Source of the DNA: Fidelibacterota bacterium
Lineage (GTDB): Bacteria; Fidelibacterota; UBA2242; JAFGTP01
NCBI GenBank assembly: GCA_021734005.1
Contig: JAIPJV010000006.1
Span: 1 to 25,040, forward strand
Direction of reading: 5' to 3'
DNA: 25,040 nt
Positions 15,852 through 24,787 of the stretch are shown piece after piece (within the stretch, counting starts at the first letter, position 1; the number at the start of each line of letters is the position of its first letter). The notes beneath the pieces are model-generated. The model was not told the origin of the DNA and did not search any database. It saw only the letters and a list, made by a program, of their open reading frames with translations. A program made the position numbers and the translations under genes.

Positions 15852-17315
15852 TTATTGACTGGCTGGATTTGGACTGGGCATTTGCGCATCCACTTCTTTT
15901 CGCCATTGATGCAATTTTTGGGTTAATTCCTCTGCCTTTTGTGGAAGTTCCTCAATCAGATTGTGTTTCTCCCCAATATCAGCATGTAAATTATAGAGTT
16001 CTCTGTAATTATCTTCGAAGAATTCAATTAGTTTATATTTACCTTCCCGCGCAGCTGCGGCAGGAAGACCACCCTGATTCCCATAATGAGGATAATGCCA
16101 AAAAATCGGCCCCCTTTTCATATTTTCACCTTTTAATAAGGGCGTAAAGCTCTTGCCATCCAGATGCTGTTCAGGTCTGGGCGGAAGGCCTGCAATATCT
16201 AGAATTGTAGGATAAAAATCAGTGCTAATTACCGGTTCGGAGCATTTGCTTCCCGGTTGTGTTTGGCCCGGCCATTTTACAATCATTGGCTCCCGGATAC
16301 CTCCTTCATAAATCCATCCCTTGCCTCCCCGGAGCGGTAGATTAGAAGTGGGGTGTCCTTCGGAAGTCGATAGACCGCCATTATCGGACATAAAAAAGAT
16401 GACGGTATTTTTATCCAGTTCGAGTTCTTCAATTGTATCTAAAACTTTGCCAACAGCGTGATCCATTGCTTCCACCATCCCGGCATAAACCGGATGGTTC
16501 TGTACCTGTCTAACCTTTCGCTCACCTTCTTTGCCCCAGATTTCACGCTCAGGTTTGATTTGTTCTTTTTTATTTTCGTATTTCTTTTTTAATTCCTCCC
16601 GGGTCATCAAAGGAATATGGACGGAATAAAAAGATAGATAGGCCATAAAATTGGCATTACTATTATTTTTGATAAATTTTACTGTTTCGTCTGCTAATCT
16701 ATTTGGTAAGTGTTCGCCTTTGGGGCCACCTTTAAGACGAGGATTGCCATAGGGCGAAAAATAATAACCCGGAGGTGAAGGCATTCCTCGACTCCATCCG
16801 CCTTTATTAATATCAAATCCTTGCTTTTTGGGCCAATATTTGTCATCTGCCCCTAGATGCCATTTGCCTGCAAAGAAAGTTTCGTAGTCAGCTTTCTGCA
16901 TTGCTTCAGCAAGCGTGATTTCATCCTGTTCCATATACTCCTTGTATGGTGCTGGAAGAAGAGGTTTATTTCTGGTCCAGTGGTTTTGCACATTATCAGG
17001 TTGAGGTGCGCCAAACCAGTCTGTGGTATTAATTCTGGCAGGATACTTTCCGGTCATAATACTGGCCCGAGTCGGACTACATACAGGAGCAGCTGCATAG
17101 GCATCGGTAAATTTCATGCCCTGGGAAGCCAATCTATTAAGATTAGGAGTTTCATAAAATTCACTATTGTAACAGCCCAGGTCTTTCCAGCCCAGATCAT
17201 CAGCCAGGATAAATAAAAAGTTTGGGGATTCCTTTTTAAATAATTTGGAACAACCTGATACTGATAATCCCAAAAGACCGGCGCCAAGTTGCATAATAAA
17301 TTTCCTACGGTCCAT
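15852..17315 (-). CDS. S1-family sulfatase, Cys-type, exported
   Basis: This 487-residue arylsulfatase-type enzyme removes sulfate esters from glycans. The formylglycine signature CSPTR is present, with Cys79 as the residue converted by a maturase. The metal-binding start FILADDLGWKDLG (Asp pair) and the later FFMSDNGG (Asp-Asn) are intact, as is the GKWHLG motif. The N-terminus MDRRKFI with a hydrophobic run ending in VSGC (Cys22) combines a twin-arginine-like signal with a lipobox. Its pattern (YETPNLNRLASQG, PVCSPTRASIMTGKYPARI) recalls subfamilies such as S1_16 that act on galactose or GalNAc sulfates, but the subfamily needs a search. It follows susD after a 192-bp gap holding a strong hairpin. 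No maturase gene is in the window. Confidence 0.92.
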   Translation of the reverse strand: MDRRKFIMQLGAGLLGLSVSGCSKLFKKESPNFLFILADDLGWKDLGCYNSEFYETPNLNRLASQGMKFTDAYAAAPVCSPTRASIMTGKYPARINTTDWFGAPQPDNVQNHWTRNKPLLPAPYKEYMEQDEITLAEAMQKADYETFFAGKWHLGADDKYWPKKQGFDINKGGWSRGMPSPPGYYFSPYGNPRLKGGPKGEHLPNRLADETVKFIKNNSNANFMAYLSFYSVHIPLMTREELKKKYENKKEQIKPEREIWGKEGERKVRQVQNHPVYAGMVEAMDHAVGKVLDTIEELELDKNTVIFFMSDNGGLSTSEGHPTSNLPLRGGKGWIYEGGIREPMIVKWPGQTQPGSKCSEPVISTDFYPTILDIAGLPPRPEQHLDGKSFTPLLKGENMKRGPIFWHYPHYGNQGGLPAAAAREGKYKLIEFFEDNYRELYNLHADIGEKHNLIEELPQKAEELTQKLHQWRKEVDAQMPSPNPASQ

Positions 17316-17419
17316 AAGTTATCCTTTACCAGAAATTTAACCTGTTTTATAAAATACGGTTATTCTGATTCTTTATCAAAATTAACTTTAAAATTGATCT
17401 CTTAACCACCATCTACATC

Positions 17420-17457
17420 CCTCAATAAAGTTAGCCAAATGACTAACTTTATTGAGG
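17420..17457. repeat. perfect 15-bp-arm hairpin between susD and sulfatase
   Basis: CCTCAATAAAGTTAG (17420-17434) and its exact reverse complement (17443-17457) flank an 8-nt loop. It lies 50 bp after the susD stop and about 105 bp before the sulfatase start. No T-run follows on the minus strand, so it is not a standard terminator. It could protect the 3' end of the susCD message, be a processing site, or be a protein-binding palindrome. Confidence 0.75.
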
Positions 17458-17507
17458 TGTAAATGGAGGAGCTATACAAAAATAATACTATTTAAGTTAT
17501 AAGGCCT

Positions 17508-19196
17508 TTAATAACCAGGATTCTGTTGCATACCAGTTTTGCTGATTTCGGAATAGTCAAGGGGGAAGTAGTAGAGTTTATCAGTAAAATTTCTTTCTGC
17601 AACATCAATGAAATTAGGAGTGAGTTCACCATCAGAAGCAAGCTCACTTTCTTCATCAAGTTTTTTCCATTCAATTCCTCTACAAGCTTCATTAAGTTCT
17701 TCGCCATCCATCCAGCGCCGCAGGTCAAAAAATCTATGTCCTTCAAACATCAATTCTATTTCTCTCTCGTGCTTGATGTCTTCTAATAATTCCTGACCGG
17801 AGGTGCTAATTTCAGGCATACCGACTCTTCTGCGAACTTTGTTTACATACTCTCTGGCAGTGCCTTCATTTCCAAGATGATATTGAGCCTCGGCATAATT
17901 CAAGTATATTTCAGCCAGTCTGATCAATATCCAGGGTTGGTTGCCCATTGTGGTTGTGAAGTCAATTGATTCATCCATAAACTTCCGCATCCAGTAGCCA
18001 GTTCTGGAAAAATTCCAGCCCCCTGGACCATCTTTTGAATCTTTTCCACCGGGTATAAAACCTTCCACTTCTCTACCTCTGAACATGCTTCCGTTATAAA
18101 GTATATTGGCGTAAAAACGAGGGTCTCTGTCTTGATACATACTGTCTACTGAATATCCTGAACCTGCTTCATTTATCATTTTGCCATTGTCCATTTCATA
18201 ATCATCAACAATGTTTTGCGTTGGTGTATTACATGCCCATCCGCCGTATCCATTGGGTGAGTTCATCAAATCCGGCCGATATTCGGAGGTACCAAATTCA
18301 GAATGAAAGGGACGGGCTAAAATCACTTCACTATTATTAGAAATAAACATATTCTGATAATCTTTCCAGTTTTCCGTTTGAACAAGTGAATATTGATTGA
18401 GATCAATAATTACAGCCTCGGCAGCATCAGCAGCTTCCTGCCATTTATTCGACACATCATAATCAAATAAGGGACCACTGGCTAAGCGGCTAGTGCCCGG
18501 ATCGTGGAGTTTACCGGCAGCATATAGCAGGACTCTGGACTTCATTGCCAGACAGGCTCCTTTGGTTATTCTTCCCCATTGGGGGGCTTGCAGGTCAAGC
18601 ATATCTGCAGCCTCATCCAGCTCTTCGACAATGAAATTGACGCAGTCTTCATAACTATCGCGCTCTTCTTCAAACTCTTCATCCAGTCCAAACACCTTTG
18701 TAATAATAGGCACACCACCATTGAAGTTTATTAATTTGAAATACAATCTAGCCCGAATGTATTTCATTTCTCCTTTAAGTCTTTCAATTTCTTCCTGACT
18801 TGCATTGTCAACTTCGTCAATATTTTCGAGGAACATATTAATATTTCTGATGAATTTGTATCTATAGCGCCAGGTGTTATTAAAAATCCATTCCTTCTGA
18901 CTTGGAGAGATAGTTCCTTGATTGATAGTTTCCACTATACTCCATTTGTTATAGGATTCGTCACAAATAGAGGACATCATCATAATGCCACCGCCCCAGT
19001 TTACTCTACTAAGACTAAAGCTGTTGAGAGCATTATACTGATCAAATGCGAATTTTCTCGCTAACTTTATATCACTCCATACGTCCTTTTCTGAAAATGT
19101 AGATTCTGGTTGCGTATATAGAATCTGTTCTTCGCATGCAAAGAAGGTCAAGACGTATAGACTTATTAAAAACATTAATATTTTTTTCAGCTTCAT
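17508..19196 (-). CDS. SusD/RagB-family glycan-binding lipoprotein
   Basis: This 562-residue surface lipoprotein forms the lid of the SusC channel and captures oligosaccharides. The lipobox TFFAC gives Cys21, followed by acidic EE, a pattern compatible with surface export in this group. The N-terminal half is rich in helices (TPR-like scaffold; for example EIERLKGEMKYIRARLYFKLINFNGGVPI, a SusD hallmark). The C-terminal part has the family motifs WILIRLAEIYLNYAEAQYHLG, REYVNKVRRRVGMP, KHEREIELMFEGHRFFDLRRW and the terminal NPGY. Length is typical. AAGGAG precedes the ATG. It starts 60 bp after the susC stop, so the two are cotranscribed. Ligand specificity cannot be told from sequence. Confidence 0.96.
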   Translation of the reverse strand: MKLKKILMFLISLYVLTFFACEEQILYTQPESTFSEKDVWSDIKLARKFAFDQYNALNSFSLSRVNWGGGIMMMSSICDESYNKWSIVETINQGTISPSQKEWIFNNTWRYRYKFIRNINMFLENIDEVDNASQEEIERLKGEMKYIRARLYFKLINFNGGVPIITKVFGLDEEFEEERDSYEDCVNFIVEELDEAADMLDLQAPQWGRITKGACLAMKSRVLLYAAGKLHDPGTSRLASGPLFDYDVSNKWQEAADAAEAVIIDLNQYSLVQTENWKDYQNMFISNNSEVILARPFHSEFGTSEYRPDLMNSPNGYGGWACNTPTQNIVDDYEMDNGKMINEAGSGYSVDSMYQDRDPRFYANILYNGSMFRGREVEGFIPGGKDSKDGPGGWNFSRTGYWMRKFMDESIDFTTTMGNQPWILIRLAEIYLNYAEAQYHLGNEGTAREYVNKVRRRVGMPEISTSGQELLEDIKHEREIELMFEGHRFFDLRRWMDGEELNEACRGIEWKKLDEESELASDGELTPNFIDVAERNFTDKLYYFPLDYSEISKTGMQQNPGY

Positions 19197-19256
19197 ATTT
19201 ATTTCTCCTTTATGTGATCATATAGATTTAAAATTCTCAATACTACACCTCTGAAT

Positions 19257-22200
19257 CTAGAAAGTAATACTCAAACCTGATGTAATTCTTTTAAGTTGAG
19301 GATAGTATCTACCCATTGTACTGTTGATTTCAGGATCAAAATGATCAATTTCGCTCAAAGTCCATAAATTAGTTCCTCTTAAATAGACTCTCAATCCATT
19401 AAAACCAACCAGCTTTTCAGGCAAATTATAGGCAATTTCCAGATTTTTTAATCTCAGGAAGGAGGCATCGTATAACCAGAAGTCAGAGGGTTGGGCATTG
19501 TAGGTAGTTCCCCGTCTATAGGGTGCTGGATAGTCTGCATTTCTATTGTCTTCCGTCCATCTGTTGGTAAAAAGGTATTCCGGTCGATTACCTAAATCAG
19601 TGAATAAAATCATTGTTTCCGCTTTTGCCTGTCCCTGAAAGAGAGCATTGACCTGTAATCCTTTATATTCTATCCCAACATTAAATCCAAATTGTATTTC
19701 GGGAATAGGAGAGGTGTATTTTCTATACATATCATCACCATCTATTTTCCCATCACCATTCATATCAATAATTTTGATATCTCCTGGTTGAGCACCCTGG
19801 TGATGGACGGAGTTATCTATTTCTTCCTGAGTTTCGTATATACCATCGGTTTTATAAACAACCCAGGAATCCATTGGATGACCTTCTTTTTCTCTATAGT
19901 CCGGCACATCCTGAGGCTCATCCATATAGACAATTTCATTATGATTATAAGTAAAATTACCACCGACACTATAAGTTATTTCACCAATTGTATTATTATG
20001 TCCCAGTTGTAATTCTATACCTCTGTTATCAACTTTTCCTAGGTTTTCTTCCGGCAGTTCTAAAGCAGTATAATCAGGTACTGACTCGCTCCGTGTAATT
20101 AATATTTGTCGCCTCTTCTCATCAAAATAATCAAGATTCATTGTTAATAATCCGTCCCATAGATTAAGATCAAATCCAACATTAGTTATATAGGATTCTT
20201 CCCAGGTAATATTCGGATTCGCTGTATTGGTATTAACAAAGGTATTGACTCTAACAGGGTCTTCACCAAAAATGTAATAACCACTCAGATCGTATTTGTT
20301 CAAATATTGAAAATTTGGAATACGATCATTACCCATTTTTGCCCAGGAGGCACGTAGTTTTAAGTTGGTCAACCAATCTCTAAATCCATACATAAAGGAT
20401 TCTTCCGAAATATTCCAGCCAGCACTAACACCAGGGAAAGTACCGAACTTTTCCCCTTCGGCAAAATTGCTGGATCCATCGTGCCGTAATGTAAAATCGA
20501 TCATATATTTTTTAGCGAAATCATAGCCTACTGAACCAAAATAATTAACGCGTCCCCATTCATCAGCGGAGCCACTATTATCACGCTGGTCAGTGCCACC
20601 TGTGAATAATTGTACCAATTCTTCACTTACCAGATCTCTTCTATAGGCATATAGATTCTGCCAGTCGCCTTCTTGTTGTTCATAGGCCGCGAAACCATCA
20701 AAAGTGTGTTTACCAAAAGTTCTTTCATAATTTAATTGAATGTGGTGCAATTGCTCTGTAGTAACTTCGTTTGACTGGGCCAGGGTTCGACTATTCACTC
20801 CACTATAGCCCGGATTTTCTTCATATTCTTCTGTTGATGGGTTATAATTGTAAACTTCCCAGACATTATTAAAATGCTTCCAGTTAGGAATTTCAAAATC
20901 AAAGGCACTATAACCATTTATATCAAGTCCCTTTGTTAACCAACCTAAATCATATCTGAAGGAAAATTTTGAATGTAATATTTTATTGGTTGTCTCTTCC
21001 CAGCCAGCTTCATCGCCTGAGATCATAACCGGATTCTGGCCGTTTTCACCACCGTACCCTGGTAATCCATTCGGATACCAGTCAACTCGATAGGGTTGAG
21101 AACGCTGGACTAATTCGAAAAGATCTTCCTCACCATAACTGGGGCGATGAGTTTTTTCGACTCGACCGGAAAGATTGGTGCCAATATTGAGATTTTCTGT
21201 GACCTTGGCATCAATGTTTGCTCTAATTTGATATTGGTTATAATCCATATCGTCGGCTTCATACATTCCGTTTTGCATTAACAAATCACCACTTAAATAA
21301 TATCTGAGTCTTTCGTTTCCTCCGAGAAGGGATAAATTATAATGTTGTTCAGGAGCGTAATCCTTAAAAACAGATTTATACATATCTGTGTTAGGATGGG
21401 TTAAAGGAGAAGAACCACTTTTAAACTTTTCAAGGTCTTCCTGTGTCCATGTCTTGGCATTTCCAGCTCTTTCATCGGCTTCGTTCATATATTTACTATG
21501 TTGATAGGAACTCATCATTTCTGGAACCCGTGTAAAAGAGGAGAGAGTATAATTAGAAGTGAATCTTATACGGTCTTTTCCTGCTCTTTCACCCTGTTTA
21601 GTTGTTATTACTATCACACCATTTGCTGCTCTGGCACCATAAATTGCAGCAGAAGCATCTTTCAGAATATTTATGCTCTCAACATCATTAGGAGAGATGT
21701 GAGAAAAACTTTCTCTGGGTACTCCATCGATGACTATTAAGGGCTGGTTATTACCTAGAGTAGATTTTCCTCTAATAAATATAGAGGATTGCCCACTCCC
21801 CGGTTCACCACCTCTATCACTGATAACCACACCGGGCATTTTACCCTGCAGTGATTTGGTCAAATCCATCTGGGTAGTGGCTTCTAATTCATCACCACCG
21901 ATATTTGTAACAGAGCCGGTAACTTCTCCTCTTTCTTTGACCCGATATCCATAGGCAACAACTTCTTCTCCTCTAATTTCAGTCTGTTCCATAGTAATAT
22001 TGGTCTGGATAGTTTCATCAGCTCTAATTGAAATTTCTCTTAAAACTTGTTTATATCCAATAAATGTGGCCTTCAATGTGTAATCACCTACCGGTATATC
22101 CGTAATCATAAAATAACCTTCTTCGTCAGTAGGAGATCCATAACTGGTCCCTTCCAGAGTTATATTAACACCAGTTAAAGGCTCTTCATCACTATCTGTA

Positions 22201-22289
22201 ACATATCCTGCCACATTTCCTGTCTCCTGTGGATAGGCTAAAATGAAAATTAACATTATTGAAATAACTACTAAAAATGTTTTCTTCAT
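19257..22289 (-). CDS. SusC-family TonB-dependent outer-membrane transporter
   Basis: This 1010-residue TonB-dependent channel imports oligosaccharides with the SusD partner. A signal peptide (about 1-20) is followed by a carboxypeptidase-regulatory-like domain (about 24-110, VAGYVTDSDEEPLTGVNI to FIGYKQ). Next comes the plug with the SusC signature SINILKDASAAIYGARAANG at about residues 205-224, and then a 22-strand barrel ending in the aromatic C-terminus LSITF. GGAGGAG sits just before the ATG. Upstream lie 212 bp separating it from the serine hydrolase gene, with a short leader ORF at 22335-22361. SusC order, size and pairing are normal for a polysaccharide locus. No extra N-terminal signalling (STN) domain is seen, so anti-sigma signalling through this protein is unlikely. 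Confidence 0.96.
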   Translation of the reverse strand: MKKTFLVVISIMLIFILAYPQETGNVAGYVTDSDEEPLTGVNITLEGTSYGSPTDEEGYFMITDIPVGDYTLKATFIGYKQVLREISIRADETIQTNITMEQTEIRGEEVVAYGYRVKERGEVTGSVTNIGGDELEATTQMDLTKSLQGKMPGVVISDRGGEPGSGQSSIFIRGKSTLGNNQPLIVIDGVPRESFSHISPNDVESINILKDASAAIYGARAANGVIVITTKQGERAGKDRIRFTSNYTLSSFTRVPEMMSSYQHSKYMNEADERAGNAKTWTQEDLEKFKSGSSPLTHPNTDMYKSVFKDYAPEQHYNLSLLGGNERLRYYLSGDLLMQNGMYEADDMDYNQYQIRANIDAKVTENLNIGTNLSGRVEKTHRPSYGEEDLFELVQRSQPYRVDWYPNGLPGYGGENGQNPVMISGDEAGWEETTNKILHSKFSFRYDLGWLTKGLDINGYSAFDFEIPNWKHFNNVWEVYNYNPSTEEYEENPGYSGVNSRTLAQSNEVTTEQLHHIQLNYERTFGKHTFDGFAAYEQQEGDWQNLYAYRRDLVSEELVQLFTGGTDQRDNSGSADEWGRVNYFGSVGYDFAKKYMIDFTLRHDGSSNFAEGEKFGTFPGVSAGWNISEESFMYGFRDWLTNLKLRASWAKMGNDRIPNFQYLNKYDLSGYYIFGEDPVRVNTFVNTNTANPNITWEESYITNVGFDLNLWDGLLTMNLDYFDEKRRQILITRSESVPDYTALELPEENLGKVDNRGIELQLGHNNTIGEITYSVGGNFTYNHNEIVYMDEPQDVPDYREKEGHPMDSWVVYKTDGIYETQEEIDNSVHHQGAQPGDIKIIDMNGDGKIDGDDMYRKYTSPIPEIQFGFNVGIEYKGLQVNALFQGQAKAETMILFTDLGNRPEYLFTNRWTEDNRNADYPAPYRRGTTYNAQPSDFWLYDASFLRLKNLEIAYNLPEKLVGFNGLRVYLRGTNLWTLSEIDHFDPEINSTMGRYYPQLKRITSGLSITF

Positions 22290-22334
22290 TTTTTCTCCTC
22301 CATTATTGTGAAAATAAAAATTAACTATAATTCC

Positions 22335-22361
22335 TTAACACTTGCTTTTCTCTCTTTCCAT
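22335..22361 (-). CDS. possible 8-residue leader ORF upstream of susC
   Basis: In the susC leader, GGGAGG is followed by AAT and an ATG opening MEREKSKC, then TAA. It ends 45 bp before the susC ATG. The ribosome-binding site is as strong as those of the real genes nearby. It could be a regulatory leader peptide, or a purine-rich stretch by chance. Confidence 0.22.
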   Translation of the reverse strand: MEREKSKC

Positions 22362-22501
22362 ATTCCTCCCTAATTTTTAGGTTAAACGCATGTACTAAAA
22401 TATAGTAATATGTTTTCCGAATTAAATTAAAAGAAAATACACCTGGGTATTGATTTGTAAGAATTATGCTATGATTAAGACTAAAAATAATTAGTTTTTC
22501 C

Positions 22502-24787
22502 TCATTTAAGATGATTAGCAATAATCATTTCTACATTTTTTAAATGTTTTTGATAGTTTTCGCCTGCATATCTTCGATTGATAGCAAGCACCAGGTCATT
22601 TTGCGGATCAATTCGTAAGACTGCAGAGGTGGCAGAACCATGACCAAAAGTCCTTTTGCTAAAAATTGTGCTATCAGCAGGTATCCTTCCAGTCCCGGTT
22701 TCTGGATGGGTATCGCGCATCCAGGTAATTCCAATGCCCCATTGCTCATCGATTCCCGGATAATATTGATTTAAATTTTTGGGTAATAATTTTCTAAAGG
22801 TAGATTCTGAAAAGAATATTTTATTCCCATATTTGCCTTTATTTAACATTAATTGTCCTACAGTTGCCATGTCACGGGCTGTACTATTACAACTGAATCC
22901 CAGGTCTTCTTCCAAAATGGTGTTATCCAAACCCAGAGGAAGGAAGAAATTCTCCTGGAAAAGCCGGAAAATGCTTTTATCACTAACCATTTCCATAACC
23001 CGTCCTGCAAGGTCATATCCCATACCTGTGTAATTATGCTTCTTGCCCGGTTGAAAAAGTCCCAGCTCATAGCCATTTGCGATCACATTTTCCAGCCAGG
23101 GATTATGCAATCCGCCATATTCTTCATGCCCATATAAGCCAGCGGTATGAGTAAAGCAGTGCCGAAGAGTAACGGCGTTTTTACCTTGTCGGGGAAAGTC
23201 AGGCAGAAATTTACCCACAGGATCATCAATATTAATTAGGCCCTGATCCACAAATTGGGCAAACATTACTCCTGTTATGAATTTTGTGAGAGAAGCCATC
23301 GGCATCTTTGTTTGCCTGTTGACGTTTTTACCAAAGGCTTGATCATAAAAAATAACTCCATGTCTGGCAGCAACTATTTCAAAAGGCTCGCCACTTTCGC
23401 TATACCAGGATTGGCAGGCTGTATCTAATTTTGCAATAATCCCCTTCTTTACATCTGCTTTTTCTAAGCTTCCTGGGGATAATCTTTTGGCTGGTTTTGC
23501 TATTTCTTCTGGTTTATCCAGGGCAGGGAATGTGTTTTGGTAATCTAATATCTTCTTTTTTAGAGCGAGATGGTATTCATGATCTTGGATAATTGGGGTG
23601 TTTATCCGGGAGGGCTCCTCATCTTCATTTATCTCATCGAGGTAGGACAATAGAACTGCGCCTTCCTCCTGTTGCAAAATTGAAAGCAATACAACCCTTC
23701 CGGCACTTTGGGCAATAATATCCTCATATTTATGCCAAATGGAATCGGATACTGTCTTCAATGGTAAGGGGGAAAGATAGGCTTTCGGGCGTTCACTCCA
23801 GGCTAACCAACCCGAAGGAAGACAGTACATAGTACCTCCCCGTCGAATTGTAAAACCTCTGGGACTCTGCCCCTCGATATAATAGCCATATCGTCCGGGC
23901 TCTACGGGTTTTTCTACTTGTTTTAGATTTTTATCATACCATTTTATTTTGAGAAGAAAATCTCCAGCTACCTTTTTTACCAGATAGGGCGCTTCCCATT
24001 CTAAATCTAAAAATTCACCAAGTGTAAATAGATAGTTCCAATAATTGTCATCTCTTTTAATTTTACAGTTAAGAAAATCTGTTTTATCTTCTTCTAATTT
24101 CTTACTTATCTGATACTCGGACCAGGCAGCTGAATCAAAAGGTTCTAATATAAATCCCCAGTCTCCAACAAGATCAACTACCTTGATTAAAACTCTATTT
24201 AGCCCTTTCTTTAAGCTTGTAGAAAAATGATCCTGCCGGAGAACGAGAGACCTACCATCATAGTTCCGGTAAATAAGATTTCCATTTATCCAGATTTTGG
24301 CACCATCATCAGAACCAAAAAGAAAATTAACCTTTTGATCTTTTCTTGATTGGATATAGCAGAATGCATAGGACATACAATGGTCGATTTTATTAAAGCG
24401 TTTGTCTAGATCGATTATACCATTTTTCTTAGACTGAATAAATTCTGCTTTCCGCGATAGCTGGTGTCCCTGTTCATTTTGAAAATTGACTATAGTTGTA
24501 TCAGCAATTACAATATTTTCTTCACCACCAATTTTCTCAAGATAATCTTGCTGATATCCCGTGTTTCTGCTCCCATCCGGCAAGATTGTATCTACTGGAT
24601 TTGCCGGGAATGGGCCCAACACTCTCCATTCATCTATGGGAGTATTATTTCTTAAGGAATATATCGGTTTCTCTTTGCATTGTACTATACTTATAAAGAA
24701 TAAGACAAATAAGAGAAAATGATCTACTTTAAATAATTTCACTTTTGTTTGTATTAATTCTAAACCGATTTTACTCCTCCTCAGCAA
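22502..24787 (-). CDS. lipoprotein with beta-sandwich and serine hydrolase (class C beta-lactamase fold)
   Basis: This 761-residue two-part protein begins after a hydrophobic segment that ends in the lipobox SIVQC (Cys37 from the TTG). The first part (about 45-220: WRVLGPFPANP, FGSDDGAKIWINGN, KKGLNRVLIKVVDLVGDWGF) looks like a PA14/galactose-binding-like beta-sandwich. Residues 220-430 are unassigned. The C-terminal domain (about 450-760) is a beta-lactamase-fold hydrolase with S-x-x-K in MASLTK (Ser499, Lys502), Tyr586 in NYTGMGYD, and HGSAT in place of KTG. The Asn of the Y-x-N motif is replaced by Gly588, so esterase or amidase activity is likelier than penicillinase. The start is uncertain: TTG at 24787 lacks a ribosome-binding site, while GGAGGAG lies inside this frame just before an ATC codon (24769); GTG at 24742 is a third option. 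It is probably the first gene of the locus. Confidence 0.85.
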   Translation of the reverse strand: MLRRSKIGLELIQTKVKLFKVDHFLLFVLFFISIVQCKEKPIYSLRNNTPIDEWRVLGPFPANPVDTILPDGSRNTGYQQDYLEKIGGEENIVIADTTIVNFQNEQGHQLSRKAEFIQSKKNGIIDLDKRFNKIDHCMSYAFCYIQSRKDQKVNFLFGSDDGAKIWINGNLIYRNYDGRSLVLRQDHFSTSLKKGLNRVLIKVVDLVGDWGFILEPFDSAAWSEYQISKKLEEDKTDFLNCKIKRDDNYWNYLFTLGEFLDLEWEAPYLVKKVAGDFLLKIKWYDKNLKQVEKPVEPGRYGYYIEGQSPRGFTIRRGGTMYCLPSGWLAWSERPKAYLSPLPLKTVSDSIWHKYEDIIAQSAGRVVLLSILQQEEGAVLLSYLDEINEDEEPSRINTPIIQDHEYHLALKKKILDYQNTFPALDKPEEIAKPAKRLSPGSLEKADVKKGIIAKLDTACQSWYSESGEPFEIVAARHGVIFYDQAFGKNVNRQTKMPMASLTKFITGVMFAQFVDQGLINIDDPVGKFLPDFPRQGKNAVTLRHCFTHTAGLYGHEEYGGLHNPWLENVIANGYELGLFQPGKKHNYTGMGYDLAGRVMEMVSDKSIFRLFQENFFLPLGLDNTILEEDLGFSCNSTARDMATVGQLMLNKGKYGNKIFFSESTFRKLLPKNLNQYYPGIDEQWGIGITWMRDTHPETGTGRIPADSTIFSKRTFGHGSATSAVLRIDPQNDLVLAINRRYAGENYQKHLKNVEMIIANHLK

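Noticed and set aside
22321..22521. A 66-residue minus-strand ORF between the serine hydrolase and susC.
   Set aside because: It overlaps the end of the serine hydrolase gene, has no good ribosome-binding site or family match, and has low-complexity AT-driven composition.
22502..24787. True beta-lactamase (antibiotic resistance) reading of the serine hydrolase.
   Set aside because: The Y-x-N and KTG motifs are altered (Y-T-G, HGS), the protein is a large lipoprotein fusion, and it heads a glycan locus. Esterase-type activity is more likely.
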